This document shows positions 5,333 to 6,046 of a DNA stretch of 6,046 nt, in pieces. The notes under the pieces were generated by a model. That model did not search any database, was not told where the DNA came from, and was given only the letters and a program-made list of their open reading frames with translations. The DNA is from Nitrosopumilaceae archaeon (GTDB lineage Archaea > Thermoproteota > Nitrososphaeria > Nitrososphaerales > Nitrosopumilaceae). A program made the translations under genes and the position numbers. Location: the NCBI GenBank assembly GCA_021296165.1, contig JAGWAW010000097.1:1-6046 (forward strand), given 5' to 3'. Positions within the stretch are counted from its first letter, which is position 1, and each line of letters opens with the position of its first letter.

Positions 5333-5884
5333 GTGGACTTGGACTTCATTCGGGATGCTTTGGCCTGTCCGCTCAATCCTGTCTTGGACGAGTCCGGATG
5401 GCGGCCCGCGGCGGTCCTACTGCTGATATGCGGCAGGGTACCCCATGTGATAATGACCGAAAAACCACAGCACATGCGCGTGCATGCCGGCGAGATATCC
5501 TTCCCCGGCGGGAGACCCGAGAGTGTGGATGCGGACCTGTGCGAGACTGCCCTGCGGGAGACCCGCGAGGAGATAGGACACAGTGCGGACCGACGCAGTA
5601 TCGTGGGCCAGCTGGGGGCAGTTCATACCATGAACTCCCGGTTTGCCATCCTTCCCTTTGTGGCGGTGCAGGAGATCATACCCCCTATGCGAGCCAACGC
5701 AGAGGTGGAGGCGATTCTACGCATTCCGCTGAAACCGCTCCTAGAGACACTGGCCGCCGATACCCGGCGCGGCAAGGGCATGTTCACCCTACAGTACATG
5801 GACAAGACCATTTGGGGGGCGTCGGCGCGTATGCTGGAGCAGGTGAGCAGCCGACTGGCCGGGCGCCGGGCAGATATGCACTAG
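5333..5884 (+). CDS. NUDIX hydrolase, coenzyme A diphosphatase type
   Basis: This 183-residue protein has the NUDIX core and the extra signature of CoA diphosphatases (the NudL/NUDT7 group), which split coenzyme A or its derivatives into phosphopantetheine and 3',5'-ADP. The CoA-type signature is seen as MTEKPQHMRVHAGEISFPGG (41-60), with the conserved Arg49, Gly53 and FPGG. The metal-binding NUDIX helix follows as ALRETREEIG (73-82), with Glu76, Glu79 and Glu80 as likely ligands. Further family features are ILPFVAV (106-112), EVEAILRIPL (124-133) and IWGASARML (160-168). The length is typical. The one deviation is Pro45, where the signature usually has Ser. The GTG start is supported by the TATA box spacing. 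The stop is 15 bases before the next forward ORF. CoA turnover is the likely job, but substrate cannot be fixed from sequence alone. Confidence 0.88.
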   Translation: MDLDFIRDALACPLNPVLDESGWRPAAVLLLICGRVPHVIMTEKPQHMRVHAGEISFPGGRPESVDADLCETALRETREEIGHSADRRSIVGQLGAVHTMNSRFAILPFVAVQEIIPPMRANAEVEAILRIPLKPLLETLAADTRRGKGMFTLQYMDKTIWGASARMLEQVSSRLAGRRADMH

Positions 5885-5899
5885 CCGAATCCACCGATC

Positions 5900-6046
5900 A
5901 TGCGCATGAACGCCCACACGTTCCACGTTCCACCATGCCAGCTCGGAGCCCCGCTACAGGCCCACACGTATGCGTTTAGGCTCAGCGTGATGCCAGAAAA
6001 TGCACAAAAAGCGCTTTTACAGCACTGGTCTGACAGTTTTTACAGA
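5900..6046 (+). CDS. partial CDS, TnpB/IS605 OrfB-like N-terminus
   Basis: The frame is open for 49 codons from an ATG to the right edge of the window, so the C-terminus is missing. After about 20 residues without a recognised motif comes AHTYAFRLSVMPENAQKALL (21-40), then a W...S.FYR pattern. This resembles the helix-turn-helix start of IS605-type OrfB (TnpB) proteins, where xYKFRLYPxxxQxxxL is followed about 12 residues later by aRfvyN. TnpB proteins are RNA-guided nucleases carried by IS200/IS605 elements. The catalytic RuvC and zinc-ribbon parts would lie outside, so the family call is tentative. A second ATG at 5906 is an alternative start. The gene begins 15 bases after the NUDIX stop and may share its transcript. 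Confidence 0.55.
   Translation, partial: MRMNAHTFHVPPCQLGAPLQAHTYAFRLSVMPENAQKALLQHWSDSFYR

Noticed and set aside
5314..5979. 221-codon forward frame overlapping the NUDIX gene
   Set aside because: It is the +1 shadow of the NUDIX gene. It has no family motif, whereas the overlapping frame carries all NUDIX and CoA-diphosphatase signatures.
6007..6018. 12-bp palindrome aaaagcgctttt
   Set aside because: It falls inside the open reading frame at the right edge and is simple in composition. Alone it does not support a terminator or operator.
5986..6034. C/D-box-like pair (gtgatgc ... ctga)
   Set aside because: The C box is imperfect, no flanking terminal stem was found, and it lies inside the likely TnpB coding region.
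5881..6039. Minus-strand open frame ending at a CTAG shared with the NUDIX stop, Trp-rich
   Set aside because: It has no start codon except near its end and a stop near the window edge. The plus-strand frame through the same bases has a natural start and a TnpB-like pattern.

Overview
The window reads as archaeal DNA, most likely from a GC-rich ammonia-oxidising archaeon (Thaumarchaeota/Nitrososphaerota, Cenarchaeum-like). That placement is inferred from gene content and style and was not tested by a search. The archaeal signs are AT-rich TATA boxes about 30 bases upstream of start codons that lack a ribosome binding site. This spacing implies leaderless mRNAs.

Layout, left to right. Bases 1-187 hold no gene I can support, but end in a strong TATA box. 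At 188-1387 (+) is a Fic-family protein with an N-terminal Fic_N domain, a Fic core and a C-terminal winged helix; its catalytic and autoinhibitory residues are both replaced. After about 400 bases without a convincing gene comes a stand-alone homocysteine methyltransferase domain, equivalent to the N-terminal module of MetH, at 1791-2750 (+). Bases 2751-3987 are gene-poor but contain palindromes, nested inverted repeats and a possible small minus-strand transcription unit. On the minus strand follow a 51-residue ribbon-helix-helix-like ORF (3988-4143) and a methylenetetrahydrofolate reductase (4235-5023). Right of this, a CoA-diphosphatase-type NUDIX hydrolase (5333-5884, +) sits behind a TATA box identical over 13 bases to that of the Fic gene. 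A partial gene with a TnpB/IS605 OrfB-like N-terminus (5900 onward, +) runs off the right edge.

The methyltransferase and reductase belong together biochemically. The reductase makes methyl-folate, and the Hcy domain accepts the methyl group to form methionine. The pterin- and cobalamin-binding modules of MetH are not in the window, so methionine synthase appears to be split.

The most unusual points are the doubly degenerate Fic protein, the structured region around 2986-3586, and the ribbon-helix-helix-like ORF that seems cut short in its second helix.
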